DNA from: Pseudorhodobacter aquimaris
Lineage (GTDB): Bacteria; Pseudomonadota; Alphaproteobacteria; Rhodobacterales; Rhodobacteraceae
Length of the DNA stretch: 64,000 bases
Direction: 5' to 3'
NCBI RefSeq assembly: GCF_001202025.1
Contig: NZ_LGHS01000070.1
Location: 62,001-126,000 of the forward strand
Shown here: in pieces, positions 1-8,624 of the stretch
Layout of the letters: each line of letters opens with the position of its first letter
Position numbering within the stretch: position 1 is the stretch's first letter
The notes under the pieces: model-generated
Told to the model about the DNA's origin: nothing
Seen by the model: the letters and a program-made list of their open reading frames with translations, nothing else
The model's database searches: none
Program-made: the position numbers and the translations under genes

Positions 1-485
1 GGCGCTCCCGTGACGAATTTGTTCCATAATGCCTGTTTCCATTTCTGAGAAAGGGTCGCACGCATCAACACGTGGGATCAGATGCTTAGGTCGGTGTCCT
101 TCGGGATGAGTTTTGGGTGCGGCAACATCTGCCTTGCAGGGTGGTTGCAGCCTGCATTTTCAGTGCATGATCCGATGACCCGTTTCGGCGGCGGGTTCCG
201 CGAAAGAGTCCGATCCATGAACATCGACCAGATCAGCCCCAAAACGCTGATAGAGGGCCTAATCCGAAGATTCATATGCATTGGGGCACTGGGTTTGAGG
301 CGCTGAGACGCCGCCATAACGATCGCTCCTGGTCCAAATGCGCGGGAGACAGCCTGCTGCCGTCACCCGGACTGTAAGGGCCCTGCTCTGCGCTGCCGTC
401 CACGCTTATGCGTTCATCAGTTAAGGGTATGGAAATGCCGGCGGGGTGAGTGACCGCTTTGAGATGCGTTGCTCTTTAAAACAGC
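1..485. other. Unassigned stretch, no supported gene
   Basis: Short open frames exist on both strands (about 75 codons at 82-306 on plus and 79 codons at 78-317 on minus). Neither has a convincing ribosome binding site, a recognisable family motif or neighbours that would explain it. The stretch begins at the window edge, so it could be the 3' flank of a gene outside the window or a decayed sequence. I cannot assign it. Confidence 0.4.
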
Positions 486-512
486 AACCTGCCGCGCATT
501 GCGCGGCAGGTT
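486..512 (-). terminator. Likely rho-independent terminator of the EF-hand gene
   Basis: A 12 bp perfect stem (AACCTGCCGCGC / GCGCGGCAGGTT) closes a 3 nt loop. On the minus strand it is followed, after GCTG, by a TTTT run. It lies about 50 nt beyond the stop codon of the EF-hand gene, where that gene's terminator is expected. Confidence 0.6.
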
Positions 513-564
513 CTGGCCAGTTATTTCCGACAGTTGGGAGTGTATCAATCGGGACCAGAGGTGT

Positions 565-801
565 TTATTGTGCAGGCGGCTCCGCCCCAGTTGCGGCATT
601 GAATTCGGCCGGATCAACCTCGCCATCGGCATTGGTGTCCATCGCGGCAAAGACATCTTCGGTGATGTTGGGATAGGTTGCCATCAGTTCTTCCATTGAC
701 CATGTCCCATTGCCGTCGACGTCAGCGGGGGCCTCTTGGGCAAATGCGGGAAGGGTGGTCATGCCGGCGACAAGGCCAAGTGCGATCATAAAACGTGTCA
801 T
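565..801 (-). CDS. Small secreted EF-hand calcium-binding protein
   Basis: 78 aa. The start at 801 is chosen because AAAGGA sits about 7 nt upstream, and because it puts a signal peptide (MTRFMIALGLVAGM, then A-F-A cleavage region) at the N-terminus. An upstream ATG at 837 would add 12 residues ahead of the signal. The mature protein has one EF-hand loop of the form DVDGNGTWSMEE and a second, DTNADGEVDPAE, so it should bind two Ca2+ ions in the periplasm or outside the cell. Family knowledge suggests calcium buffering or sensing, but the partner is unknown. It faces a LysR gene across a 347 nt intergenic region with two palindromes. The C-terminus is rich in Ala, Pro and Glu. Confidence 0.8.
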   Translation of the reverse strand: MTRFMIALGLVAGMTTLPAFAQEAPADVDGNGTWSMEELMATYPNITEDVFAAMDTNADGEVDPAEFNAATGAEPPAQ

Positions 802-1148
802 TTCATATTCCTTTAACAGGTTCGGCGCAGGCACCATGCCTTTGCTTCACCAGAGCTATTGTGCGGCGGAACACTATTCCAGAGGGGGCGCAGCCAGGCG
901 GAAATTTCCGCCTATAAAGCGCCTTTATGGCCCGAGATGAGAAACAATTTTCCGCTTAGGGCGGAGTGCTGTCCCTTTTTCTGCCATCTGGGCGGGGCTA
1001 AACCGGCATGCTTTTGCCGCCCATGTTTGTTTCCACACTATTAACGATGCTTGCAAATGACCCGTACTGGCCGCGCCAGCGCCGCGATATTGCCCGATTT
1101 GATGATCAGTAAGGGAAGCAGGCCTGTACTTATCGCATGGGGAACACA
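802..1148. other. Divergent intergenic region, EF-hand gene / lysR
   Basis: The region between the two divergent starts holds no supported coding sequence. It contains the two inverted repeats listed at 896-928 and must contain both promoters. I could not place -35/-10 boxes with confidence. Confidence 0.5.
896..928. promoter_or_regulatory. Two adjacent inverted repeats (operator candidates)
   Basis: An 18 bp perfect palindrome, AGGCGGAAATTTCCGCCT (896-913), is followed directly by a second inverted repeat, ATAAAG-CGC-CTTTAT (914-928). They lie about 95 nt upstream of the EF-hand start and about 220 nt upstream of the LysR start. The perfect symmetry suggests a binding site for a dimeric regulator. 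Neither has the T-N11-A look typical of LysR sites, so the binding protein is unknown. Confidence 0.4.
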
Positions 1149-2054
1149 ATGGATCGACTGACTGAAATGGAAGCTTTCGCCACGGTGGTGGATCAAGGCG
1201 GGTTCACCGATGCGGCGCGCAAGCTGGGGATTTCTAAATCCGCTGTTTCCAAACATGTCTCTTCGCTTGAGGCGCGGCTGGGGGCGCGACTGTTGAACCG
1301 TACCACCCGCCGTGTCAGCCCGACCGAGATTGGCCTTGCCTATTACGACCGCGCGCGCCGGGTGCTTAATGACGCAGGTGAGGCGGATGCGCTTGTCACC
1401 TCGATGCAATCCGCGCCATCCGGCTTGTTGCGTATCAGCGTGGCGACGGATTTTGGCGTGAACCTGCTGTCACCGATCCTGGGGGATTTTCTGGCGGAAT
1501 ATCCGGATATCACCGTGAATATGGTGCTGAACAACCGCTATGTTGAACTGATTTCCGAGGGCTTTGATATGGCGATCCGGATTGGCGATCTGGAAGACAG
1601 CAGCCTGCGTGCCCGCAAATTGACCGAGACGTCAAAACGTATGATCGCCTCTCCGGGCTACTTCCAAAAGCATGGCCGCCCGATGAAGATCGACGATCTG
1701 AACGAGCATAAGCTTTTGCATTATTCGAACCAAGCCAACGGAAATATGTGGAAAATTCCTTCGCCAACGGGGGAAAAGCGACAGGTGCGCACGGCGGGCT
1801 GGCTGACGGTCAATGATGGGCAATCCCTGTTGAACGCCGCGATTTCGGGGCTTGGTATCGCTTATCTGCCATCGTTTCTATATGCTGAGGCGCTGAAAAA
1901 GGGCGAGGTGGTTGAGGCGATTCCCAACTTGCCGGTTGACACGCTTGGCATCTATGCTGTCTATCCGCCGGGTCGGTTTACCCAGCCCAAAGTGCGCGCC
2001 TTTATCGATTTTCTGGCGCGGCGCTATGCCGATAAGGGACCGGACGGCTGGTAA
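1149..2054 (+). CDS. LysR-family transcriptional regulator
   Basis: 301 aa, the usual LysR length. The N-terminal winged helix-turn-helix spans about residues 1-60 (AARKLGISKSAVSKHVSSLE as the HTH core). The remainder is the two-lobed periplasmic-binding-protein-like effector domain with motifs such as GDLEDSSLRAR and GLGIAYLPSF. The start at 1149 is preferred over 1137 because GGGGA lies 6 nt upstream and LysR proteins of this CrgA/DmlR-like subgroup begin M-D-R-L. It is divergent from the EF-hand gene and convergent with the OmpA-like gene, abutting it without a gap. The effector and regulon cannot be read from sequence. Confidence 0.9.
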   Translation: MDRLTEMEAFATVVDQGGFTDAARKLGISKSAVSKHVSSLEARLGARLLNRTTRRVSPTEIGLAYYDRARRVLNDAGEADALVTSMQSAPSGLLRISVATDFGVNLLSPILGDFLAEYPDITVNMVLNNRYVELISEGFDMAIRIGDLEDSSLRARKLTETSKRMIASPGYFQKHGRPMKIDDLNEHKLLHYSNQANGNMWKIPSPTGEKRQVRTAGWLTVNDGQSLLNAAISGLGIAYLPSFLYAEALKKGEVVEAIPNLPVDTLGIYAVYPPGRFTQPKVRAFIDFLARRYADKGPDGW

Positions 2055-2987
2055 CTATTCAGCGGCGGTCAGGATCGCCTCAACCCGCCGGTTTTTCTGG
2101 CGGCCCTCTTCGGTCAGATTGCTGGCGATTGGGGCCAGATAGCCTATGCCTTGTGCCTCTATCTGCGCGGGCGGGATGCCGTAAACTTCAATCAAGCGGG
2201 TGCGGACAGATTCCGCGCGGCGTTTGGAGATGACGATATTGCCCTCCAACCCGCCCGAGGCATCCGTATGGCCCACAAGGGCGACGCGCCGGTCAGGATT
2301 GGCAAGCAGCCAATCGGCCAAGGTGGCCAGCGCGGCATAGGGCCCTTCGCTTAAATCGGCAGCCCCCGTACCAAAGTCGAGCCCCTCCAGCACGGTTGCC
2401 CCTTTGTCGAAAAGCCGGGCCAGATCATTGTCTGTTGCAGGCAGCAAAGGCACCTCGGTCGTCACCATATTCGTTGCGGCAAAAAGGGTCGGGCCCGCAT
2501 CGACCACGGCGCGGGTGATTTGCACAAAGCCCTTGTCGGCAGAACGGCTGACCAAAAGACCCACGGCCTCATCCCCGCGCCGCATGGAAAGATAGCGGAA
2601 ATCGCCTAGATCGACATGCATATCGGGTTCGGGCAGCACATCGATTGCAAACCGAAAGTCAAAGCCACCACAGCCCTCGGTCTCACATTCAAAGACGGGT
2701 GAAAAACCGACTGCATCCAGTTGGGCGCGCAACGGTTGGATTAGATCAAGGCTGCTCAGGCCGGGCGTGTCGACCTGCCATGCGGCACGCTCTACGGTGC
2801 CGTCAAAGATCTGGGTCGGCAGCCCGTCTTTGGTCCAGCGTCCGGTGGGCATGGCAAAACTGGCGCGAGTCGTTTCGGGGTTGGTGGTGGGCGTGGCCGG
2901 GCCAGGAAATTCCAGCGTAAACGCCTGCGCGCCCGAGGCTGCCACCCAAAGTGCCAATCCGGTCCACACCCGCATCAATCTGCCCAT
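2055..2987 (-). CDS. OmpA-family (C-terminal peptidoglycan-binding domain) protein
   Basis: 310 aa. It has an N-terminal signal peptide (cleavage near S-G-A-Q-A). The middle domain of about 180 residues contains a Cys pair (CETEGCGG) and was not recognised. The C-terminal OmpA-like domain starts near residue 200 and carries VGHTDASG and the NRRVEA end motif that bind diaminopimelate in peptidoglycan. The predicted place is the periplasm, tethered to the cell wall; no beta-barrel is evident. AGGGA lies 7 nt before the start. It is the last gene of a minus-strand run after a cinA-like gene and a GNAT acetyltransferase, with a 9 nt gap. Confidence 0.85.
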   Translation of the reverse strand: MGRLMRVWTGLALWVAASGAQAFTLEFPGPATPTTNPETTRASFAMPTGRWTKDGLPTQIFDGTVERAAWQVDTPGLSSLDLIQPLRAQLDAVGFSPVFECETEGCGGFDFRFAIDVLPEPDMHVDLGDFRYLSMRRGDEAVGLLVSRSADKGFVQITRAVVDAGPTLFAATNMVTTEVPLLPATDNDLARLFDKGATVLEGLDFGTGAADLSEGPYAALATLADWLLANPDRRVALVGHTDASGGLEGNIVISKRRAESVRTRLIEVYGIPPAQIEAQGIGYLAPIASNLTEEGRQKNRRVEAILTAAE

Positions 2988-2996
2988 GATGTGTCC

Positions 2997-3713
2997 CTAG
3001 CCCTGTTTGATACGGTAGTGATAGGCCGCAACCTGCTCCATGCCAAGATGGGCATAAAGCGCGCGGGCGGCATGGTTGTCTTCGGTTACCGCAAGGCAGA
3101 GCGTATCTGCCCCCTGATCTGCGGCCCAGACGGCCGCGGCCCGCATCATATTGCGCGCGGCCCCGTTGCGCCGCTGGCTGGGCGAGATTTCCAGCGCGTG
3201 CAGCATCGCGGTTTTGCCGTGGCAGGCGACAAAGGCAACCCCTGCCGCGCGGTCATTGATGCGGCCCAAAAGACAGGTCTTGGGCATTGGCGCATGTTCC
3301 ATTATTGCCATACGGGCAGCGCCAATTCCGGCCTCGGCCCAAAGTTGCGTGGCGATGCCAAGCGGTGGCCACGTGGGAAAAGCCGCCATGGCCGAGGGGG
3401 CAGGTGTGGCGAGTTTTGCCACCGGTGCTGCGTATACCACCACCGGATCATGTCGCACATAGCCGCGCGCCTCCAGCAGCCCGCCCAGCGCTGTCTCGTC
3501 TGGGCGAACCATAAACAGTGGCGGCTGGCCAAGGGCGGCCATCGCAGCCTCGGCCTGCGCGATATCGGCTGTTTCAACGGGCCCTTCAAGGGTGGCGGCA
3601 GAGACACGTTGCCCCCCGCCAAGGCCTTGGCGGATGCGCCACGGTCCGTGCTGTGTGATGCTGGCGGGGGGCCATGTGGCCTCTGTTACGGCGTTGAAAT
3701 CCTTTGACTCCAT
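2997..3713 (-). CDS. GNAT-family N-acetyltransferase
   Basis: 238 aa. The C-terminal half is a GNAT fold: motif A reads LEISPSQRRNGAARNMM, the acetyl-CoA pyrophosphate-binding R/Q-x-x-G-x-A turn, followed by a motif B-like NHAARALYAHLGM. The N-terminal half resembles a degenerate second GNAT lobe. The substrate is unknown. Its start codon overlaps the stop codon of the upstream cinA-like gene by one base (TGATG), so the two are probably translationally coupled. Confidence 0.85.
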   Translation of the reverse strand: MESKDFNAVTEATWPPASITQHGPWRIRQGLGGGQRVSAATLEGPVETADIAQAEAAMAALGQPPLFMVRPDETALGGLLEARGYVRHDPVVVYAAPVAKLATPAPSAMAAFPTWPPLGIATQLWAEAGIGAARMAIMEHAPMPKTCLLGRINDRAAGVAFVACHGKTAMLHALEISPSQRRNGAARNMMRAAAVWAADQGADTLCLAVTEDNHAARALYAHLGMEQVAAYHYRIKQG

Positions 3714-4432
3714 CAGGCAAACATCGCCGCAAGCCGTGTCATCGCGGCATCGATCTGCGCCGCATCGGTGCCACGGATCACCAGATTGGTTCCGTAAGCC
3801 CCGTTCACGACAAAGGGATAAGAGCCCATCGACAGATCGGGGAATTCACTTGCCAAGTCGCCAAAGGGTCCGGCCACCTCGCCTTCGCCGCGATCAACAC
3901 GCAGGGATTGGCTTAGCAGTGGCGCGCCGCCGGTCAGGGTCGGCAGGACGCCGGCAACCATTGCCTGAAAAACATTCGGAACACCCGCCATTACATGCAC
4001 ATTGCCGATGGTAAAACCCGGCGCGGTAGAGATCGGATTGTCGATCAGGCTTGCACCATCGGGGATACGCGCCATCCGCTGGCGTGCTTCATTGAACGGC
4101 ATGCCGGACCGTTCATAATGCGCGGCCAGAAGCGCCATCGCATCGGCGCGCTGGCTGATCGGTGTGTCAAAGGCGGCGGCCACGGCCTCGGCGGTGATGT
4201 CATCATGGGTCGGGCCGATCCCGCCCGAGGTGAACAGATGATCATAGGCCATCCGCAGCGCATTGACGGCGGCGATAATGGCCGTGCGGTCATCCGAGAC
4301 GACACGTACCTCGGCCAGATCAATGCCGTGGCGGGTCAGCTCTCCGGCCAAAAAATGCATGTTGCTGTCACGGGTACGACCCGAAAGGATCTCGTCTCCG
4401 ATGACCAGCATCGCGGCGGTGGGGTTGGTCAT
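3713..4432 (-). CDS. CinA N-terminal-type molybdopterin-binding domain protein
   Basis: 239 aa, a single MoCF/MoaB-like domain with GDEILSGRTRDSN near the N-terminus and FTSGGIGPTHDD near residue 70. This matches the N-terminal half of CinA. The C-terminal nicotinamide-nucleotide amidase domain of full CinA is absent. Proteins of this family are annotated as competence/damage-inducible or molybdopterin-binding; some act as ADP-ribose pyrophosphatases, so the reaction here is not certain. A perfect Shine-Dalgarno (GAGGAGG) precedes the start. First gene of a three-gene operon (cinA-like, GNAT, OmpA-like). Confidence 0.85.
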   Translation of the reverse strand: MTNPTAAMLVIGDEILSGRTRDSNMHFLAGELTRHGIDLAEVRVVSDDRTAIIAAVNALRMAYDHLFTSGGIGPTHDDITAEAVAAAFDTPISQRADAMALLAAHYERSGMPFNEARQRMARIPDGASLIDNPISTAPGFTIGNVHVMAGVPNVFQAMVAGVLPTLTGGAPLLSQSLRVDRGEGEVAGPFGDLASEFPDLSMGSYPFVVNGAYGTNLVIRGTDAAQIDAAMTRLAAMFA

Positions 4433-4583
4433 ATGGCCTCCTCTCGGGTTGGTATGATATTGGTATAGGGCGAGGTCCGGGTGGTTTCAAACCCTGAAAA
4501 TCAACGAGCCGCCCGCAAGGTCTGGCAATTTTGGCGCGACGGGCCTAATTAGGGGCCAAAGCGGTTGCAGGAAGGCACGGGTT

Positions 4584-5468
4584 GTGGACGAGACGCGCGG
4601 ACGGATTACAAAAGACGGCATTCGAATCTATGAGGACGCGGATTTTGCCGGGATGCATGCGGCGGGCAAGGTTGCGGCCGAAATACTGGACCTTGTCGGC
4701 CCCTTGGTCGTGCCGGGTGTGACGACCTATGCGCTGGATAAATTCATCACCGATGAGGTAGACCGCCGCGGCGTGACCTCGGCCACCATCGGCTATCGTG
4801 GGTATCAGCATGCCTCGTGCATTTCGGTCAACCATGTGGTTTGTCACGGAATTCCGGGCAGCAAGATCCCCAAACGCTCCAATGACATGATCCGCGAAGG
4901 GGATATCCTGAACATTGATGTGACCATTATTCTGGACGGATGGTATGGCGATACCAGCCGGATGTATGTGGCGGGCAAGCCCAAACCCTTTGCCAAACGT
5001 CTGATGCAGGTCACCCATGACAGCCTTATGTTGGGGATCGAGGCGGTCAAACCCGGCAATACCTTTGGCGATATCGGCTATGCGATCCAATCTTACGTGG
5101 AAAAGCAGGGTCTGTCGGTGGTGCGCGATTTCTGCGGGCATGGCATTGGCCGTGTCTTTCACGCTCCGCCGAATGTGGTGCATTACGCGGGTTTCCGTAA
5201 AGACGCTCAGGGTAATAAAATCTCGGCGCTGCGGCGTAATATCGAGGATCGTACGGCGGTGCTTGAAGAGGGAATGTTTTTTACGATTGAACCGATGGTC
5301 AATCTGGGCCGCCCCGAAACCGAGGTGCTGGCCGACGAATGGACCGCTGTTACCCGCGATGGCAAGCTGAGCGCGCAATATGAGCATTCCGTGGGCGTGA
5401 CCGCCACAGGGGCCGAGATATTTACCCTCTCGCCGGGCGGTGTCTACAAATCCGCGCTTGAGGGCTAG
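4584..5468 (+). CDS. map: Type I methionine aminopeptidase
   Basis: 294 aa with a GTG start preceded by GGAAGG. It removes the initiator methionine from nascent proteins in the cytoplasm. The five metal ligands are present: Asp112 (NIDVT), Asp123 (YGDTSR), His186 (CGHGIG), Glu236 (TIEPM) and Glu267 (YEHSV). Odd feature: about 16 extra residues lie between the HAPPNVVHY segment and VLEEGMFF (residues about 202-225, rich in Arg, Lys and Asn), where most type I enzymes have a short loop. It stands alone, convergent with the HAD gene at a 2 nt gap. Confidence 0.95.
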   Translation: MDETRGRITKDGIRIYEDADFAGMHAAGKVAAEILDLVGPLVVPGVTTYALDKFITDEVDRRGVTSATIGYRGYQHASCISVNHVVCHGIPGSKIPKRSNDMIREGDILNIDVTIILDGWYGDTSRMYVAGKPKPFAKRLMQVTHDSLMLGIEAVKPGNTFGDIGYAIQSYVEKQGLSVVRDFCGHGIGRVFHAPPNVVHYAGFRKDAQGNKISALRRNIEDRTAVLEEGMFFTIEPMVNLGRPETEVLADEWTAVTRDGKLSAQYEHSVGVTATGAEIFTLSPGGVYKSALEG

Positions 5469-5470
5469 GC

Positions 5471-6124
5471 CTAACCGTCTAGCCCCAGCTTTGCAGGCAC
5501 CGCGCACAGGGAGTGGATGACCTCTGCCCCTGTCGCGGCCAGGCTTGTGCCGTCATCATGCTGGGCCAGCCCCAGACACCGGATGCCCGCGCGCGCGGCC
5601 CCGAGACAGCCCGACGGGCTGTCGTCAATAACCACGCAATCGGCGGGCGCCACGCCAAGGGCCTTTGCCGCATGGAGCCACAATCCCGGGTCGGGTTTGG
5701 GGCAACCGAGGGCCTGACCGGAATAGAGGTGGCCATGGAAATGTGTCTTCACATGGGGGTGTTGCCCCAGCGTGACCTGCATCTTTTGATCCGATCCATT
5801 CGATCCGACCGCACAGGGGATCGCGGCGGCGTCCAGAATGGCCAGAAGAGCCTCTACCCCATCAATTAACGGCGTGCCCTGACCCAGTTGCGTATAAAGA
5901 CGGGCATAAAATGTATCGACCCAATCATCGGGCAGGGTGGCGCCAAGGTCGCGCGCGGTGGTAAACAATGTGCCAATTGTCCCGCCCAGAAAACGGCGCT
6001 TCATCTCGGCGCGTGTCAGGGTCAGCCCGTGATCGGCGAGCTCGGTCTCCAGCAGGGAAAAGGTGATGGTTTCACTGTCAACCAGAACGCCATCGCAATC
6101 GAACAAAACGGCTTTGGGGGTCAT
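5471..6124 (-). CDS. HAD superfamily (subfamily IA) phosphatase
   Basis: 217 aa. All four HAD motifs are visible: FDCDGVLVDSE (nucleophile and acid Asp), VGSNGS (motif II), KPDP (motif III Lys) and VIDDSPSG (motif IV). The helical cap between residues about 15 and 85 is the type seen in phosphoglycolate phosphatase and beta-phosphoglucomutase relatives. The substrate cannot be assigned. GAGGC precedes the ATG. It lies 12 nt after rsmD and is the last gene of the reductase-rsmD-HAD run. Confidence 0.9.
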   Translation of the reverse strand: MTPKAVLFDCDGVLVDSETITFSLLETELADHGLTLTRAEMKRRFLGGTIGTLFTTARDLGATLPDDWVDTFYARLYTQLGQGTPLIDGVEALLAILDAAAIPCAVGSNGSDQKMQVTLGQHPHVKTHFHGHLYSGQALGCPKPDPGLWLHAAKALGVAPADCVVIDDSPSGCLGAARAGIRCLGLAQHDDGTSLAATGAEVIHSLCAVPAKLGLDG

Positions 6125-6136
6125 TCGGGGCCTCTT

Positions 6137-6709
6137 TCAAAGTTGTGCGGTTGCGCGCAGGATGGTGATTGTGGTGTCGCCATATTTGCGCTGATCGAGC
6201 AGGGCAAAACCGTCGGGCCGGGTGGTGGTGGCGTTCTCCTCCCAGACCACCACGGCATCGGGGGCAATCCAGCGGCCGGTGATGGCGGCGGCCAGCGCGG
6301 CCTCGCCCATCTGTTTGCCGTAGGGCGGGTCGAGGAAGATCAGATCATAAGGCGCGGCAGGGTTCGGCGGCAGTCTAAGCGCGGATTGCCGCAGCACGGT
6401 GGCATTTATCCGCGTGATTTCCAGATTGCGTTTCAAGAGTGCCAGCGCCGGTTTGCCATCATCGACAAAGGTCACATGATCCGCGCCACGGCTGACCGCC
6501 TCCAGCCCCAGCGCGCCGGTGCCTGCAAACAGATCCAGCACCCGTGCGCCCGTTACCGGATTTGGCCCGCCATCAAGACGCCCGTTGATCAGCAGGTTGA
6601 ATATCGCCTCGCGGACGCGGTCCGAAGTGGGGCGCAGATGGGCGGGGATATCGCCTTTGCCAACATCTGCCAGATGGGTGCCGCGGTGGGTTCCTCCGAT
6701 GATGCGCAT
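6137..6709 (-). CDS. rsmD: 16S rRNA (guanine(966)-N(2))-methyltransferase
   Basis: 190 aa, the family length. It methylates G966 of 16S rRNA using S-adenosylmethionine. Visible signatures are MRIIGG at the N-terminus, RPTSDRVREAIFN, the SAM-binding LDLFAGTGALGLEA and the catalytic FLDPPYG. The start overlaps the stop of the upstream reductase by one base. The HAD phosphatase follows. Confidence 0.95.
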   Translation of the reverse strand: MRIIGGTHRGTHLADVGKGDIPAHLRPTSDRVREAIFNLLINGRLDGGPNPVTGARVLDLFAGTGALGLEAVSRGADHVTFVDDGKPALALLKRNLEITRINATVLRQSALRLPPNPAAPYDLIFLDPPYGKQMGEAALAAAITGRWIAPDAVVVWEENATTTRPDGFALLDQRKYGDTTITILRATAQL

Positions 6710-7911
6710 TATGCCAACAAGGTCTTTAGCTCGGTCGCGGGGTCGCTTACCCGCGCCGGATCGGGGGATTTCCCCATCGCAAGCAAGCGCTTGGCCACCA
6801 TAAAGGCACGCGGATCATTCATCGCATCCACCGCAAGCAGCCTGTCGCCCTGATAGTACCAGAATGAAACGGCCCCTTCGGTACGGCGTGTGATGATGTT
6901 GTCATAGCCGCTGTTAAGTCCCGCAATTTGCAGTTTGATATCATATTGATCGGACCAGAACCACGGCGCGGGCACATAATCCTTGGCGGCCCCCAGCATA
7001 TTGGTGGCAACACATTCGGCCCGCTCGATCGCATGGGGCACCGACTCCAGCCGCATCCGGCCGTTTGGCACCGGAAAGCTGGCGCAATCGCCCGCGGCCC
7101 AGATGTCAGGCGCTGAGGTGCGGCCAAGTGCATCGGTGGCGATGCCGTTGTCGATCACCAGTCCCGCCGCCTCGGCCAATGCGGTGTTGGGGTTGATCCC
7201 GACGCCGACCATCACGAAATCTGCCGCAATTTCCTGACCATCCGACAAGCGCGCGCCGGTGACATGGGGCCCGCCCAGCAAACGGTCCAGCCCCGTGCCT
7301 TCAAGGATCTTCACGCCGTGGGAGCGATGCAAATTACGAAAGAAATCAGAAGTTTCCGCCGCGGCAACACGTTGCAAAATCCGCGGGGCCATTTCCAGCA
7401 AGGTCACCTTCAGCCCCAGCTTGGCCGCCACCGCAGCCCCCTCCAGCCCGATATAGCCGCCACCCACGATCACCAGCCGTTTGCCGGGGATGAAATAGGG
7501 CTGCATGGCGTCTACATCGGCCAGATCGCGCAGGGTAAAGACCCCCTGCAAATCGCCCCCCATCGCGGCAGGTAAGCGGCGGGGCGACGATCCGGTGGTC
7601 AGCGCCAGCCTGTCATAGCGTAGCACCTCATCGCCCAAACGAATGGTTTTGGCGACCGGATCAATCGCGGTGACAGTGGTGCCAAGACGCAAGGCGATGT
7701 CATGCTCGGCATAAAATTCTTCGGGGCGCAGGAACAACCGCTCGGCGGGCATCTCGCCCAGCAAATAGGCTTTGGACAGCGGGGGGCGCTGATAGGGCGG
7801 CACGGTTTCGGCCCCGATCAGCGTGATGCGCCCGGTTTCCCCAAGGCTACGCGACTTGGCCACAAGCGATGCCCCGGCCTGCCCGGCCCCGATTACGACG
7901 GTATGCGTCAT
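6709..7911 (-). CDS. FAD-dependent NAD(P)H:ferredoxin/rubredoxin reductase-like oxidoreductase
   Basis: 400 aa. The start at 7911 is supported by GGAAGGA 6 nt upstream and by the immediate FAD-binding GAGQAG motif. An NAD(P)-binding GGGYIGLEGAA lies near residue 150, a second FAD motif (WAAGDCA) near 270, and a C-terminal reductase domain (about residues 310-400) completes the BenA4/PdR/rhodocoxin-reductase architecture. It should pass electrons from NAD(P)H to a ferredoxin or rubredoxin, often for an oxygenase. No partner ferredoxin or P450 gene is nearby. One-base overlap with rsmD. Confidence 0.88.
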   Translation of the reverse strand: MTHTVVIGAGQAGASLVAKSRSLGETGRITLIGAETVPPYQRPPLSKAYLLGEMPAERLFLRPEEFYAEHDIALRLGTTVTAIDPVAKTIRLGDEVLRYDRLALTTGSSPRRLPAAMGGDLQGVFTLRDLADVDAMQPYFIPGKRLVIVGGGYIGLEGAAVAAKLGLKVTLLEMAPRILQRVAAAETSDFFRNLHRSHGVKILEGTGLDRLLGGPHVTGARLSDGQEIAADFVMVGVGINPNTALAEAAGLVIDNGIATDALGRTSAPDIWAAGDCASFPVPNGRMRLESVPHAIERAECVATNMLGAAKDYVPAPWFWSDQYDIKLQIAGLNSGYDNIITRRTEGAVSFWYYQGDRLLAVDAMNDPRAFMVAKRLLAMGKSPDPARVSDPATELKTLLA

Positions 7912-8019
7912 TCGTATCCTTCCTGCTGGCGGCGGTTTTTCCAAATCATCACTAGCCGTGCGTCTGGGGGAAGCCTATATCTGTGAGCAGAGGAAACGCA
8001 ACGCGAGAGGAAGTACAAT

Positions 8020-8508
8020 ATGACAATTTCTATCGGGGATACATTGCCAGAGGCAAAATTGCTGCGTTTGGGTGCGGATGGTCCGGAAGAGGTCAGCCTT
8101 GGTGCGCTGACCAAGGGCCGCAAAGTGGTGATCTTTGCCGTGCCGGGGGCCTTCACGCCAACCTGCCATTCTTCCCATATGCCCAGCTTTATCCGCAGCA
8201 AGGACGCGCTTGCCGCCAAAGGCGTGGAAGAGGTGATCTGTATTGCCGTCAATGACCCCTTTGTGATGAAGGCCTGGGGTGAGGCAACAGGCGGTGCGGA
8301 GGCTGGCATCACCTTGCTGTCCGACAGTGGCAGCGCCTTTACCCGCGCGATGGGCATGACATTTGACGCACCGCCTGCTGGCCTGTTGGCTCGGTCCAAA
8401 CGCTATGCGCTGCTGGCCGAAAACGGGGTGGTCAAGGTGCTGCATCTTGAGGAAAGCCCCGGCGCGTGTGACGTGTCTGGCGGCGAATCCATGCTGGACG
8501 CGATCTGA
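8020..8508 (+). CDS. Peroxiredoxin, Prx5 type
   Basis: 162 aa. It reduces hydrogen peroxide or organic peroxides. The peroxidatic cysteine is in PGAFTPTCHSSHMPSF, the hallmark of Prx5/PrxII enzymes. A second Cys near the C-terminus (GACDVSGGE) could be the resolving residue of the atypical 2-Cys mechanism. AGAGGA precedes the start. It is divergent from the FAD reductase, and a strong terminator follows. Confidence 0.92.
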   Translation: MTISIGDTLPEAKLLRLGADGPEEVSLGALTKGRKVVIFAVPGAFTPTCHSSHMPSFIRSKDALAAKGVEEVICIAVNDPFVMKAWGEATGGAEAGITLLSDSGSAFTRAMGMTFDAPPAGLLARSKRYALLAENGVVKVLHLEESPGACDVSGGESMLDAI

Positions 8509-8514
8509 TAATAC

Positions 8515-8558
8515 GCAAAGAAAGCCTTGCCCCCTTGCGTTGCAGGGCTTTCTTTTGC
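8515..8558 (+). terminator. Rho-independent terminator of the peroxiredoxin gene
   Basis: A 14 bp stem with one G-T wobble (AAAGAAAGCCTTGC / GCAGGGCTTTCTTT) has an 11 nt loop and a terminal T run. It starts 7 nt after the stop codon. Confidence 0.8.
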
Positions 8559-8624
8559 GGCAAAGCGCGCCTATAGCAAATTATGCGGGATGACCCCGTG
8601 CAAATTGCTTATAGCAGGATTTTG

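Noticed and set aside
5888-6853. 321-codon plus-strand open frame
   Set aside because: It is opposite the HAD and rsmD genes, both of which carry clear catalytic motifs.
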